DNA of 64,000 bases, taken from NCBI GenBank assembly GCA_016801845.1, contig CM028921.1, positions 13,643,275 to 13,707,274 of the forward strand, in the 5' to 3' direction. The notes under the pieces were generated by a model, which saw nothing but the letters and a program-made list of their open reading frames with translations, was not told where the DNA came from and ran no database searches. Source of the stretch: Polydactylus sextarius. Taxonomy: Eukaryota > Chordata > Actinopteri > Polynemidae. Below are positions 14,664 to 27,840 of the stretch, piece by piece; position 1 is the first letter of the stretch, and each line of letters starts with the position of its first letter. A program made the position numbers and the translations under genes.

Positions 14664-15373
14664 CTATTTACTGAAGAGGACTTTGACCCACCCACATCCT
14701 ACAAACGCAGGCCTTTTAATCGCTGGCCTTTTCATCACTTTTTCAGGAGTTCATTCAGCCGTCTGAGAGACGAAGGCCAATCGAACGTTCACGATCGAAG
14801 AGAGACCACACACTCGCAGGACAAAACAAGGAGAAAAGTGGAGGACAAATCAAATGGCTCTCCACCAGCTACTCTATGGGGGCTCCGCTTATTCTCCACT
14901 GCAATGGGCCCCGGTGTGAACCCCCCCCTTTCAGAGGCACTGTGGGCCACCCGGATCTGCCCCGTCATCCATTACAGCGTCCAGAGCAGCGGTGGGCACG
15001 GAGAGGAGGGGTGTTGGTGGCAGAGTGCCAGGCGGACACCAGCAGGGACAAGATGGTCGACTAACCAAAAAAAATAAATTTCTCCCTAGACATCCCTCAT
15101 CCCTCACCGCCCAGAAACGAGAAGAGAGACAAATGAGGAGGAGGATTAAAAAACGTTAAAGGGAGGAGGTGGGGGGCAGACAGTAGAAAGATGAAGGCTC
15201 TAAAAAGGGGGAGAAAAGTGGGACAACAAGAGGACAGAGGATGTGCAGCAGCGCACACAGAAGTTGTGAAAAGACGAGAGAAAATGAGAGATTAAGAGCC
15301 GGGGAAAGAAAAAGGAAAAAAGGAGGCGGACGGGAAAAAAAAAAAATGTTAAAGAAGATTGACGAGTTAGAAA

Positions 15374-15374
<1 letters not shown>

Positions 15375-15406
<32 letters not shown>
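15375..15406. repeat. Poly(A) run
   Basis: 32 consecutive A within a purine-rich stretch (about 15,130-15,430). No recognisable retroelement body precedes it. Confidence 0.95.
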
Positions 15407-15408
<2 letters not shown>

Positions 15409-15700
15409 GAGGGACAGAAAGAGAGAGCTGGCCCTGGGGGAATGCACTGCAAAAACCTGTAAGTCTGTACAGGTCAAAACATTTTGATCAAACCAAAAAT
15501 CAAACGTATTCTATGACATTTATGGAGGGAGAAGAAGAAATATTTGTTATAACATGACAAGGCTGCAGACACAACATCCGGAGGTGTCAGACTGATGACC
15601 AAGAGACTCATTATTTATCACACCATTTATCATTATCATCATTATTATTATATTTTTTTCGAACTGGTGTTGACAGACAGACAGGCAGACAGAGACAAAC

Positions 15701-15829
<129 letters not shown>

Positions 15830-15961
15830 TGGAGACACTTATGTGACACAGGTACAGGAAGTGATTCTATTTTGTCACTTTCAGACAAAACTGATTTTGT
15901 GTGGCTGCTCATGTTAAAAAAAGGTTGCTACTTACTTTACTTAATTACTAAAAATATATTT

Positions 15962-15963
<2 letters not shown>

Positions 15964-16008
<45 letters not shown>
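15964..16008. repeat. (TA)n microsatellite
   Basis: About 22 TA units, 135 bp after the GATA repeat. A short palindromic run built from AATTAGAATTCTAATT follows near 16,085-16,122. Confidence 0.95.
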
Positions 16009-16009
<1 letters not shown>

Positions 16010-16724
16010 TTTTTTTGTTTGTTTGGTCATGTGCTGTGGATTTTTTCTAATGTCAAATATGTACAGTAAATGTTGGGAAACACTGAATTAGAATTAGAAT
16101 TCTAATTCTGAATTAGAATTAGACCGGACAACTTGTTTGGACCAGTATTTTTTTTTTTTTTTTTACAGTGCTTGAAGCCTGAGAACGGAGATGGGAGACA
16201 CACAGTGAGATGGGGGGTGGAGGGGGTAATGAGGCTGAGGATGTTAACGAAGACTAATGAAGGCAGGAGTGCTGCTTAACCTGCGCTCCATCGCTCTACG
16301 AGGCCTCCAACCTTGAGGTGTCGGAGAAAGAATGTGTGTGTGGATGTGTGCCCCCCCCCCTCCTAACACCGCGCTCCCACACTTCTGCTCCAGCTTCACA
16401 GTGTGACAGCGTCCTCTCCTCCTCACCACCGCCGCCGCCAATGGGACAAATCACAGTGCCATCATGCGTCACGCTTTAATGCCCCCTCCACCTCTAATCC
16501 CACCCCTCACCCTCTTCTTTTCTCTGTTGCTCTGCACCCCACCCTACCCTTCCACTGCCCCTCCACCCTCCTCCTTCCTCGACCTACCCCTCCTTACACC
16601 ACCCCCCTTTCCTACTGTTACAAAACAAATCTCCCCTCTGACAGCATAATTCAGCGGGTCAGGCCCGAGGAGGCGGTGCAGGATGGACGGGCCTCCTCAG
16701 CCGACCTCCGCTGAGGACTCGGCT

Positions 16725-16853
16725 ACTTGTTTCCCCCACGTAACCCCGGCCTGCATTCAGCCCAGGGGCGACTCTGAAGGATTCAAACCCGTGGCCCCTG
16801 TGTCTGCCTGAGTGAAGGCTGCTGAGCCTAATACCCACTAATCTGGTCATCAA
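16725..16853 (-). repeat. tRNA-like (SINE head or tRNA pseudogene) fragment
   Basis: Read on the minus strand, the block has an A-box-like ATTAGTGGGTATTAGGC and a B-box-like GGGTTTGAATCC, spaced as in a class II (Leu/Ser type) tRNA. The acceptor and T stems do not pair well, so it is not a functional tRNA. A decayed SINE head is the likeliest reading. Confidence 0.35.
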
Positions 16854-17879
16854 ATACCCCTGCTGCTGCTACGACTCCAAATCTGCTTTTTTTTTCAGAC
16901 TACCAGCAGGGCAGCGAGGGACGTCTCCCCAGGTTTAGACAGAGATGGAGGGATAACACGAAGAAAGAAAAGAGACAAGACAGAAAGAAAGGATGGTGGG
17001 AAACAGGGGGAAATAAAGACATGAATGTGAAAGAGGGGAAAGACTGGAGAAGAGGTCATCTGAGGTGACAATAGTCAGCAAACAATCCATGATGAGGCCA
17101 CACTGTATAAAACCCTTCATATCAACATCCTGCTGTAAAAAATGATTGAAAACCTGATGATCTAAAACCTGAAGTTCTGGATTTTTTGACCACAGCAATG
17201 TAATCTATTTATTATTCTACTTCAGCCTATAATGATATCTGAATATATCAGAGTGTATCGACCAATGTGAAAATCAGTCATCTCCACTACAGACGGACCA
17301 ACAGCAGCCTGTACAGAGGAGCAACATCATCCATATCACATTTATTCCTCCCTGAGAGTAGTATCTGCCCCAAAAATCAACATTCAGTCACTGATGTAGT
17401 CTAATGTTTGTGGCAGCGTCCTCTCTGGTTAAAAGTTTCAGGCGTGTTACATCTGTAGCTGTTCACTTGTGAGGCAGGGACCTTGTTGTTAAAATAAAAC
17501 GGCTGTGAAACACAATGCAACAAATCCACAGTGACAGCCGAGCGCTCCAACACACCACCGCTGCTGCTGCTGTTGCTGCTGCTGTTGCTCACAACAGAGC
17601 TTCAGAAAACAGATTGATTAAACACCACAAAGTCGTCGCCTCGACGAACATGTCGTCAACCCTGCAGCAAACTTTAAAACCTGATGACTGAAACGCAAAA
17701 ATCGTTTTCACTGATCAAGTATAAGTGTATTTTCATTGCATAAAAAAACATGTGCATCATTTGTGTGTTCAGGTGTTTGTGAATTTTATGATATGACAAC
17801 ATAATTTAGATTGTCTTTAATAACGGCATTGACATATTTTTGACACCTCAGTGTCTGTGCCTGTGGACATTATGCCCCT

Positions 17880-18060
17880 TGTCTGTTTTTGACTGACAGA
17901 CTGGCTGACTGTGACGGCCATCTGTCTGTAGACTCCCTGTTAGACAACAAGAGGCCCGGGGAATGGGTGAGGCCCAGACGGAGCACAGGGCACGGCTGGC
18001 ACTGCCCATTCACAAATATCTGTTGGGGAGGGACAGATGGTGCTGAGTTTTCTCCTCATG
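17880..18060. promoter_or_regulatory. Candidate conserved noncoding element in ptprz1 intron 1
   Basis: A GC-rich, non-repetitive block includes a CACTGCCCATTCACAAAT stretch near 18,000. There is no coding signal. I flag it on composition alone; a multi-fish alignment would decide. Confidence 0.2.
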
Positions 18061-19689
18061 TGTCTTTTCTTCCACCATCAACCATTCCTGAGCTGCCTGC
18101 GAGCTCACACCTCCCTTTGTACCGCAACGTTTCATCACAGCTTCATTTAAAAGAAAAAAAAACAAATGAGAAAGGGGTGAGGAAGGAGGGAGGACAGAGG
18201 AGGGGGGAGGCAGGAGGGAGGGCATGATGGAGTCCCAAGCCTTTCTGTAGGTATCGAACCGTCCAGCACAGATCCGGGCTCGCTGGCCAAGCCACAAAAG
18301 GTTTCACATGTTTTCAGATTAAAACTGGCTCTGAGCAGCTTCTCCCTTCACGTTCCCCCCTCCCCAAAAAGATTCAACCAAGCAGATCAGTGTCCTCTCT
18401 GGCACTATGCAACAGCACTGTACGCCTTGGAGAGCAAACCACATCCTGATTCATCTACACTGAAGCCTTAAATCCCCAATTATACTACCTCTCTGAATTT
18501 CTAGTAAAGGTCACAGACTTTCCAAAGACATTGCATATGTCTGAAATTTAGCTGATTACATCCAAAACGACACAATACAAGATTTTTAGTGCAATTTAAC
18601 ATAATGAGTGAACGTCTTTCTTAGTGAGTACAGATCATGACTGCAGGATCATTAGGTTTAGAGGATACAATGCACCATTGATACGGTACCATTGTGCTAC
18701 AGCTAAAAAAAAGAAAAAGACAAAAAGAAAGAAAGAAAGAAAAAAAAAACAACAGGTTGTTTTCTGCTGTTTTTATGTAAATAAAAGAAAATATACAGAT
18801 AATTCCAACAAAACTGGGGTAAACTCACATCTGGCAAATGAGATCATGAGTGTGATTATATGGACCAAAACTTAGTCTGTTTCCTCCAACAGTGGATGCA
18901 TCCATATACTTTTTCACATGGTGTTGAACAGTCTGGACTTGTCTGAGGTCTGTGTCACATGTTTTTATCATATGTATTTATATTCATCCTGGTGCTGTAA
19001 ATCTCTTTCTATAAGTCTGGGCATTATGGTCTTTTCTTTTGAACTGTTTTAAATGTTTCTTTTCATGATTGTCAGATTATATTAAGTCGCTCTAGTTTGA
19101 GTCGCAAAACAATACTTGTTCATTTTTTCTTTCTCTGTCTGTGTGTGATGTGTGGCCTCTATCGATTCATGCTTCTTTTCAAGTTGAACAGACATCATGT
19201 CTCCTCTGCGCTAAAAGTGCATCAGTTTAATAAGAAAAGCCAGAAGGTAACCCTCAAAAGGAACTCGTTAGGTCAAATACCAGCTCCACAGGGTCTCAGA
19301 AAATCAGACAATACCAACAAGGTGGAGAGACTTACTAACCCTCAGCTGCTACGTTAGTGTAAGCCATGCTGTTGAAGGGTGGACACGCCTTCTAACACTC
19401 AGACAAAGCAGCTGATCCCTGATGTCAGCGAGCCAGCCGGGAGAAATGTATGTGAATAAATTACAAATGTAATGTGATCGCTCTTTTGTTCTGCCTGCAC
19501 AGTGAAAGAACCAGCATTTACTGACGACAACATGATAACCCCAATGACTTTTGAAGTGTAGTCCCTTACCATACTGAGTCCTGAATAAGTCCTGATTTTT
19601 TTCAGGGAATCCTTCTCAGACAACTGGCTATGCCAGCTCCTTAGATAAAGCACCCAAACTAGAACACCATCCATTAATCCAGCCGAGTC

Positions 19690-20075
19690 GTGGGGGTAGC
19701 AGCTTCAGCATAAATGCTGAGGTACCCGATCCAAATTGTACTGGACCCCCATGACTCCTTCCTCCAGCAGGTGGTGCGCCCACGGGAGGATGGCTCCATG
19801 TTGCTTGTTCTAAACCCAGCCGAGCCTCACGAGCAAAGGCCCGACCACCAGATTCTCGTCCATGAGCCCCTCCCCAGACCTGGCCCTGGTGTCCTGAGTC
19901 AAAGCAAGGGTTCTTGGTGCTTTGGTCTGTCCTTCATGATGGTTTTGTGACTTGTCTTCGTCTGGTCTCTCACCTAGGACCAATTTGCCTTGGGAGACCC
20001 AACCAGGGGCAACTGCCTCCGACAACATATCTCCTAGGATCACTAAGCCACTCAAACTCCTCCACCACCTTGAGG
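19690..20075 (-). repeat. Dispersed teleost repeat, class unassigned
   Basis: The minus strand reads as a GC-rich unit starting with GAGTGGCTTAGTGATCCTAG and running through GTCTCCCAAGGCAAATTGG. I recognise this style as an interspersed repeat seen in many fish genomes, but cannot name its family. Overlapping ORFs on both strands are incidental. Confidence 0.4.
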
Positions 20076-21091
20076 TGACGATTCATGGAACAACTCAACC
20101 TTCAAAATAACGTGTTTATGACATAATCAGAAGTATTCACATGAATACAACAGTAGTTGCCCCGCCCTGTTGCGGCACCGCCTAGTGCTGACAAACCAAC
20201 ACCTTCATCAGAGCTTTTTCAGCTAATTTATAAAGTTCTAGTGTGACTGTTTGTATTTAAACAGTATTTAATATTTGAGAGTTCTGGCCTCTCTTTGGTT
20301 CAGCAGTTGTATAAGAAAACAAACAAAACACCAGAGTCCAAAACCTAAACATATTCAAGTTACCATCATATCAGACAATAAAAAGCAGAAAACCAGGACG
20401 TGGATTTTTTTCTTGAATAGAATCAATTGATTGTTGAGGTACTTATTATTTATTGCTGTTCCACTATTCAACAATTGATGGTTCTAATCTACATTACTGC
20501 ATCAAAGGCCAAAAGAGGCTGCTGCTGTGGTGTCAACTACACTATGAACACTGGAGCTCAGCATATTTCTGTTAGTTTCTGTAAAAAGGATGAAGATGAA
20601 GCAAATGTCTGCTGGTGCACTTGTTTCAGTGACAGTGTCTGTAACTGAGATGCAGTACAGGATTAGAGTCTCCGACGACCGTGTCCAAACTTCTCTTTCA
20701 TGCTTGACAGCTCCTGTTTGGAGCAGATACGTGACGCGCTGTGACCCTCATCGTTTTAATGTGGGATCCCACAGGAGGGTGATCATGACCGGGGCACTCA
20801 GACTCACGCTGTGCTGGAAAAACGAGTCCAAAGACGCACGACGCGTTGCGCACCGACGCGTCGCCTCTGGTCTAAACACCGCGGGATGTTTGAGACAAAC
20901 AAAGTCAAACCACAACAAACTTAAACTCCACCAGACTCCGCTGTTTGTGCGGACAGAGCGCAGTTCACCTGAGGCCGCTGCGCCAACAGCGCAGAGTCCC
21001 CGCAACAGCTTCAGACAAAGTCTCAGCACAAACTGAACATATGAAAAGGTTTACAGGTTTCTGCGCCATGTGCCATGACAGCGCGTCTTAC

Positions 21092-21152
21092 CTCGTTGGC
21101 AAATGAGTATGAAGTGCACAGCCAGGATCAGCCAGCAGCCCGTGCGTTCCAT
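21092..21152 (-). CDS. ptprz1: ptprz1 exon 1: start codon and signal peptide
   Basis: The minus-strand ATG is at 21,152-21,150. The 61-nt coding part encodes MERTGCWLILAVHFILICQR and ends phase 1 at a GTAAGA donor. The peptide has a short charged start (E-R), a hydrophobic core (WLILAVHFILIC) and a polar end, which is a classic secretory signal. Exon 2 supplies the next residues (A-D-G-Y), which aligns the join with the mature N-terminus of PTPRZ1. The start is chosen because it is the ATG that gives a signal peptide in the right phase; it sits at the edge of a CpG-rich region. The identity rests on the combined exon 1 and exon 2 peptide. Confidence 0.8.
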
Positions 21153-21420
21153 GACGGGGAAAGTTTGCAGTTTGCGCTAAATAAACAAATGAGACAGATT
21201 TTTTGAGGGTGGGGGGAAGGTCCGGCTGGTCCTCTGTCTGCCCTCACAGGTCCATGCCGCTCCGCTCCCGCCGCTCGTGCTGTGGCTGCTGCTCCGATGT
21301 GTCAGTACTGATCCCGGGTCCCGGCGCGTCCGCTCTGCTCCACACCGACTGACTGAGTGAGGAGCAGCCGCCAGAGCGGAGCTGCGCACCGCCCACAGCC
21401 TGCAGCCACACCGGCCTCAC
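21153..21420 (-). promoter_or_regulatory. ptprz1: ptprz1 5' UTR and CpG-rich promoter region
   Basis: CpG dinucleotides are dense from about 21,240 to 21,410 (for example around CCCGGCGCGTCCG), in strong contrast to the CpG-poor surroundings. A second CpG-rich patch lies inside the intron at 20,820-20,890. I see no clear TATA box. The exact transcription start cannot be read from the sequence. Confidence 0.6.
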
Positions 21421-24400
21421 TTCCTCCACACAAGCACAGCTCACACACACACTGACAGGAAACAGGTTCATCTTAGATGGTTTCTGATGTTTGCTTAGAT
21501 CAGGACCAGTTACCAGGGAAAAGAAAAAGAAAAGGCAAGGAAGACGAAAAGAAACAATAAGGAGGGTAGAAGAAGGAGGGAGTAAAAAAACACAAAGAAA
21601 AGGCATGAAGGTGGACTCAATGAAAATTAAAGAGTAAAATTAAAAAAAAAAAAAACAAAAAACTCCGGTAGACAACTTTATAATTTTTCACGAAGCTCAG
21701 TATAATTTCCAGGGCTGCATCAACACGCCCCAGGGCCCAGGAATGTGAGCTTCACTGAGCTCCCACACTGACTTCAGCTGTGGTTATTAACAGTTTTAAT
21801 GCAAATGTATTTAAAGTTATGCTTTTGTCTTGAAAGTGAAGAAGTGCGAGTAGTAAGAGCCTCCTGTCTCAAGGTTAAAAGCTGTAGACGACTTTAAATC
21901 AGTTGATGATAATCAATTGATCTAATCAACCCATGATCATTTGCAATTTTGGAGATGATATATCTCATCCAGTGTCTCTGGACAGAGGGACACCTGGACC
22001 ATCTTGTTGATCTGCTGCCTTCGACTGCTGAAGAAGAGGTCTCAGTGTGTGTTAGTCTGCAGTGATATGTGATTGGATGATTCATGTACATATGCAGGAA
22101 GTTCACATATTTAAATTCTCAAAGTTCTTAGGTTTATGTTTGAGAAAAGTCCTGTTCTGGTTTTAATCCAGAAAAAGTTGAACAACAATCACTTTATTTA
22201 AATTCAACAAAAATCTCCATGTTTAACTGAACTGGAGTTCTGTTGTGCTTTGGTTGGATTGTGGATGTGAAGCCTGGTCTTTGGAGTGATGTTCATACAG
22301 TCTGTTGTTGCGCCATCCTCTGTCCAACCTTTGTGCCCACTTCAGTCAGGTGGAATTCATCATGTTTTCCTAAATATTTTTATTTCCAAAAAAAGCTCCC
22401 AACTAAAGACGACAACGCCTGGAGCTCAGTCCAGTCAAAACTGAGGTCATGCTTATAACTCACACAAAGCATCATGACACAGGACAAACATACACAAAAT
22501 GACTCCTGTTGCAGTTGTATGAGCTGCGTCTGTGTGAATGTGGCGTTATATTTGTGTTTGAAGCTCAGAGGATGTCACCAGGTGGCGCAGCAGAAACTGG
22601 TGGCACTCGGCAGCAGGGAGTCATTAACACAACGTAGAGAGTAATTGACTGAAATGGCAGAAGTGGAGGTCTCTTTGTTTTGTTGTCATTTTAAAGTGTG
22701 TGTGTGTGGTTCTCAGGGGCCGCTGACCTCCTGACCCCTCCCCTCCAAGAGTCACTTCCACCTCGCACTGAAATGGAGACCAAAACATCGGCGGTGACCC
22801 AGAAAACACAATTCACTTTGGGAATGTGGAGCAAGTGTATTGTCTGTTATTTTTATCTGCTGTTCATCCATTCTTTTAAAGTTACGTAAAAACACTGAGT
22901 GAAAGTTGCTCGTACTGATCCTGAGATGTGTTTTTACTGTTCAGAGTTTCGTCTCTGGCCTTTGAGCAGTTATTCAAATAAAACTGCGTAAAGTTAAGCG
23001 GCTCACTGAAGTGACGGAAGTGGATTCTGGGGTTACAGGTGTTAACCAGGTTTGTGGTGGCGTCTTTATTCCCACAAACACACACAAGTAAATAAATGAT
23101 TCTTCAGGTTTTACAGAGAAATCACCAGGAAAAACCAGGATGGCAGTCCCTGATGTTCGACCCTGCATTGACCTTGGTCTCAGTTGTATCATAAACTGAT
23201 GAGAACATTCGTCGTAGCTTCGCCTTCACTTGATGTCGACTCAGATATTTTTCCAAGAAGTTCTCAGGACTCCTCATCAAGTAAAATCAGTCTGAAAATT
23301 GAAACTTTTCAGATTTTCTTGCTTTTTACAGCAAGAAAATGTTGATTAAGTCTTAAATTTGATTCATCGGATCATCACATCACTCCTCCTGCAGCTGATT
23401 TAACAGATGATGCATCGTCTCCCCGTTGTTCCCCCGCGGGCCGAGTCCTCTCCAGACCTTTAAGTGAAGTTTCTCTCAGTTTTAGTTTCAACCACTGGCT
23501 CAGATTTTTAACCTCACAATAAACGACTACACCGCCCCCTCCTTTATCTAAGCGAATATATTTGCATAATTTACTCTGGATTATCTTTAATTTATGCAGA
23601 AACTGCTTTCCACTTGTTAGGTTGAATGTTTCCAAAGGGGCTAATAAAATTAGTTGTACTCCCACAGAGCACCCATTCAGGGATTTTTTTTTTTTGTGGT
23701 GGTGGTGATGGGGGTTTCAGACAGTTTTCCATGACTTTCCTACAAACTGCACTCAGACTCAGAGTGATTTTTCCCTTCAGCATGAAGCCTGTGACCTCAA
23801 ATGATCCACAGAGCGAACTAACAGGCCAGATAGTGAGAAACTTCCCTCTCTCTCCTCCTTTCACCTGTTTACTATGTGAGGCATTCAACTGAGCCATTTC
23901 TCACAGCTTGGGCCCACATGACTAGACAGGAGGAGACAGAGCAGGAAAATATTCCCACGACAAAATGAGCGGCTGAAAGCCAGAGGCAGAAAACTGTTCA
24001 GTGGTTCAGGAGGTTCTCAACACATTACTGATTCTGCAGGAAGAGCATTAAGAGAGAAAAATGGCCAGGAAGTGACACTGGTGATGTTTGAGTCCTACTT
24101 AACTCAACTCAGCTTAACAACTACTGTCCAATCAACGATGGTATAATGTTTTAAATGTTTTTTTTAAATGACAGCTCTTCAAAAACAGGAGCCAAAGCGG
24201 CTTGATGGCCCCCTGGTGGCTGGCTGCAGTACACGTCATAAACTAAACAAAACTGAAACATCAAAGTCAGTTCAGATTGTTCTTGTCACACTGACATTTG
24301 TTTCAGTCTTTATGTTTCTCATCTGTTTGGTTTCAATCATTTTTATTTTTTAATTATTATTGACGTTATAAAGACAGCCTGAGATGTCATGATTGACAGC

Positions 24401-24957
24401 CGACACTGGCTCCTGATTGGTTGGGGCAAGTGCACAGACTTTGATGCCACACCTCCACTTCCTTATCACTGCTGCACAGACTCTGGCTCCAGATGACATC
24501 ACCAGTGTTATGATAGCAATGTTTGTATCTGTGATATTTTAGCTTCAGTTCTTTTACAGAGGGAGAAATGGTGTCAGCCACTGTATTACTGTCCGTGGAA
24601 CAAACTAGCTGAAACCAGCGGTCATCTAAATGCATTAGGAAGAAAAAACACAGGTCATCGGTAAATTTATCACCAGACTGTTTGCTGTTAATGTCCATCA
24701 GTTGGAGTTGATGTACTTGTAGATTTTTTTTTTCTGCTCAGTAGTTGTTAAATGATTTAAATAATCTTGGTAGACCTGTTTTTTTTTTTTCTTCTCAGTC
24801 AATGACTATAATTATGTTTTTTACAGTAAAGATGATCAACGTGCCTTTTACAGTAAAGCACAATGAAAATAAAATCATCACACCAAACACCACCATTTAT
24901 ATGGTTTGTTCTGTGATCTTGAGTGTTTGTCTGTGTTAATATCAATTGTCTCTGTTT

Positions 24958-25115
24958 TATGTATATATATATATATATATATGAAACATTTTTATCACAT
25001 TTTTCTCTATTTTATCTCATTTGCTGCCATCTCGGCCTGAGCTCCCTGGAAGAAGAGATATTGTATCTCAATGGGACCTCACTGGATAAAAAAGACATAA
25101 AGGATAAATAAAATA
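24958..25115 (+). mobile_element. (TA)n followed by a LINE-like 3' tail
   Basis: A short (TA)n at 24,960-24,981 is followed by sequence ending in ATCTCAATGGGACCTCACTG and then a repeated AAAGGATAAATAAAATAAAG tail. This ending resembles the common 3' terminus of teleost LINEs (CTCAATGGGAC...TAAATAAA). No reverse transcriptase coding remains, so this is a 5'-truncated remnant. Confidence 0.45.
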
Positions 25116-27439
25116 AAGAAATGATAGTGATACAATAATCAGGTTCCTTCTAAAGTCACAGAAAAATCTGCAGCAAACACCCCTTTTCAGATCCACTGAC
25201 AGGTCCCACCCTCAGATGATGTTTCACGGGAACAAAGCAGTGGGCATCAAAACAAATGGACAACAACACGTCCCCTCCCAGAGGGAACGCTTCCCAGCAG
25301 CCCTTTTCCAGGGCATCAGATAAACACGTTCAGTTTTTATTGTTGGTGCATTTTAACTTCTGCTGAGCTTTGTGCTCTTCTCCAGCTCCACCCTGCTTCA
25401 AGTCAGTGCAGGTCAACGCATTCACACGTAGTTTATACTGAGTCAGCTGAAAGGAAACGCTCAGGGGAAGTCTTCATCATTATTTTTATGATTCATTTCT
25501 GTCTTTGATTCTTGACTGTCATAGGCAACACGCCCATAACACACATGCAACAACCTACTGACAAAACAAAGGAAAAAAAAAAAAAGACAAACATATATAG
25601 AAGAAAAACTAGTAAGACGAAGAAATATCTACCATTTGTGTCAACTGAGCCTTTAACAGTGGAGTTGGTGGTAATCTGTCCCTGCTATCAATATGCGGAT
25701 TGAGGTAATGAGGTCGTGTCACAGAGAACAGACCGGGTGTCATTAAACATCCACCACCGCACCCACCCACCCCCTTATGACCACAGTGCGTAAGCCCCAT
25801 CCTACACCCCACACCCCCGCCTTCTAACAGAGAGATCAGAGGTCAGACTCTGAAGCTGGTAACAGTCAGGAAGCAGGTTCACAGTCCCCACTATCCCTCG
25901 GCCATCCTCATCAAACCCATGCAGCATTTCTGTCACGTCGCAAAGTCAAGAAAGTGACATTGACAGACATTGACACTTGTCATGTGAGTAAAATTGAATT
26001 GGTCACCAGATTATTATAAACATCCAGACTGTGAGGAATCAAATGTCCTTTAATGTAATTTAATCAGAATATAACATTATCAGCATTATATTATCACCTG
26101 ACTTCTTTCTTCATGACTTCTTCCTTTCTTACAGCTGTAAACTGTAACTATGGGTTACACAGTGAAAATAATTTCCAGCAGACAGTGACTGATCAGACTT
26201 ACAGGCTGATGATGGGCCGGTGGGACTCTCTCTTCCTTTCACACTGGCACCTGGTTTCAAGTGGCCTCTGACACACCTTGATGATGAACTGATAGAAGTA
26301 GAGATCTTACCCTGTGAAACAGGACACCAGTGCGTTCACCTATGTCACACTTTCATTTAGGTTGTAAAAATGCTGACTCCAGCTGGTGTATTATTGTATG
26401 GTATTTTGTATGTATTGAGTGGAATTTTTTGCAAAAATTTAAGGGACGAAAAAAGACGGACTACACGAAAACAAACAAAGCTTAGCAAAAGATCTGTCGG
26501 GAAGACTTTCTTTGCACACACTCACTGTCAGAACCACCCACATGTCATCCACATCACACACCTGCCAGCCTTGTCTTTATCTAATCATCACTCTGCATGG
26601 TGGTTTCAACCAATCAATTGTGCATCAGCAAGACACACTTCCTTCCCTTCACCACCTTAACCTGGTCACCTGAACCCTCCAGTCAAGCCACTGTTTCAGA
26701 GACCTCTTCATGGCAGCTCTCGTCCTCTAGCTCCTGCTCCACCACCAACACCACTAGTGTCTAGGCCCCGGGGGTAAAGATCATCTAATCGAGATTCTGT
26801 TCCATGCATCGCCTCCACAGTTCCTTCTTCAGATTTTGAAAAAAATTTGGATACTCATTTGTGAAAATATATTTCTATTTGTCCTGTTCTTTTCCCAAAC
26901 TGGCTGCCATCTTTGTTCCTGCTTGCACAGTTCGCAAAGTATCCTGGGTAATTTCATCATGCACTTTGTTCGAAGTCTGCATCTGACCTCCCTCCGTTTT
27001 AAGGGTTGAAACGCACTTCCCCTCGCTCTTAAAAGAATTCGGACACTCTACCCTTACACGAGAATGTGCAAAACCAGAGAGTGCCAATGTCAAAATCTAG
27101 TGAAGGTGGATGAAATGGGACAGGACCTCCCTCATTCACCATCCTGTTGCCCAGAATCTTCACCAGAGCATCAAATGTGGATTAATCAGCTACTTGAAAT
27201 GGTCCCCAAGAAAAGAGCTGTGAGCTGTTTTTTCATGGGCTTTTTATGAGATTATTGGCAGTAAAACAAATAAAGAATAACAGTATGTAAGTTTCCAGGG
27301 GATGAATCTGTGCAACAGAAACCCCTCCTGACACACTCTCAGCAACTGGATGTTTAATTAAGGTGGAAATGTCTGTTGTGGAATCCAAACAAGCAGCCTG
27401 TGACATGCGTACGGACATGACCCTGTTTTAACGCTGCGT

Positions 27440-27840
27440 GTTTACTTTCTGCCCAGGCCATGTTGATTTAGGTGATGGGAACCGGTTGCTCTGTGCCGCC
27501 TCCTGACTTTGATGTTTCGTTGCCATTGTCGAGCTGGGCTCTGAATCGCTGCCGGCCTGTTGGGTTGGTTGGTTGTTTGGCAGCCATTGAACTTTTGCAA
27601 AGATTAACTGTTATTACCGATGTCTTTGTGCGTCTGGGGCTGCTCTCTGCATACCAGCGCCGCAAACAAAACGGTCCTCTCCAGCCTCTCCAGTGGAGGA
27701 GGCTTCAGGAAACAGCAGGTCTAATTCGCTTTTATCTGCACACTGACGAGAGTATAAGAGCACTAAGTGGTCTCTCGACTGACAACAAGTTCTTTTTAGA
27801 GAGAGAAGAGGTCCGATATGCACTGTATTAACCACATACA
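27440..27840 (+). other. GC-rich block with an unrecognised 119-codon open frame
   Basis: The frame 27,472-27,831 is open, but I recognise no domain and see no splice or promoter context. The block is non-repetitive and compositionally distinct from its flanks, so a conserved noncoding element is at least as likely as a gene. Confidence 0.2.

Noticed and set aside
18236..18296. tRNA gene on the minus strand with a GGTTCGATACC B box
   Set aside because: The T stem does not pair and no acceptor stem can be drawn; at most a decayed SINE fragment.
23375..23665. DKGGGGVVV-like peptide suggesting a Penelope-type reverse transcriptase
   Set aside because: Only one motif-like run, no flanking RT motifs; probably chance.
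27472..27831. 119-codon plus-strand ORF as a gene
   Set aside because: No recognised domain, splice context or promoter; kept only as a distinctive block.
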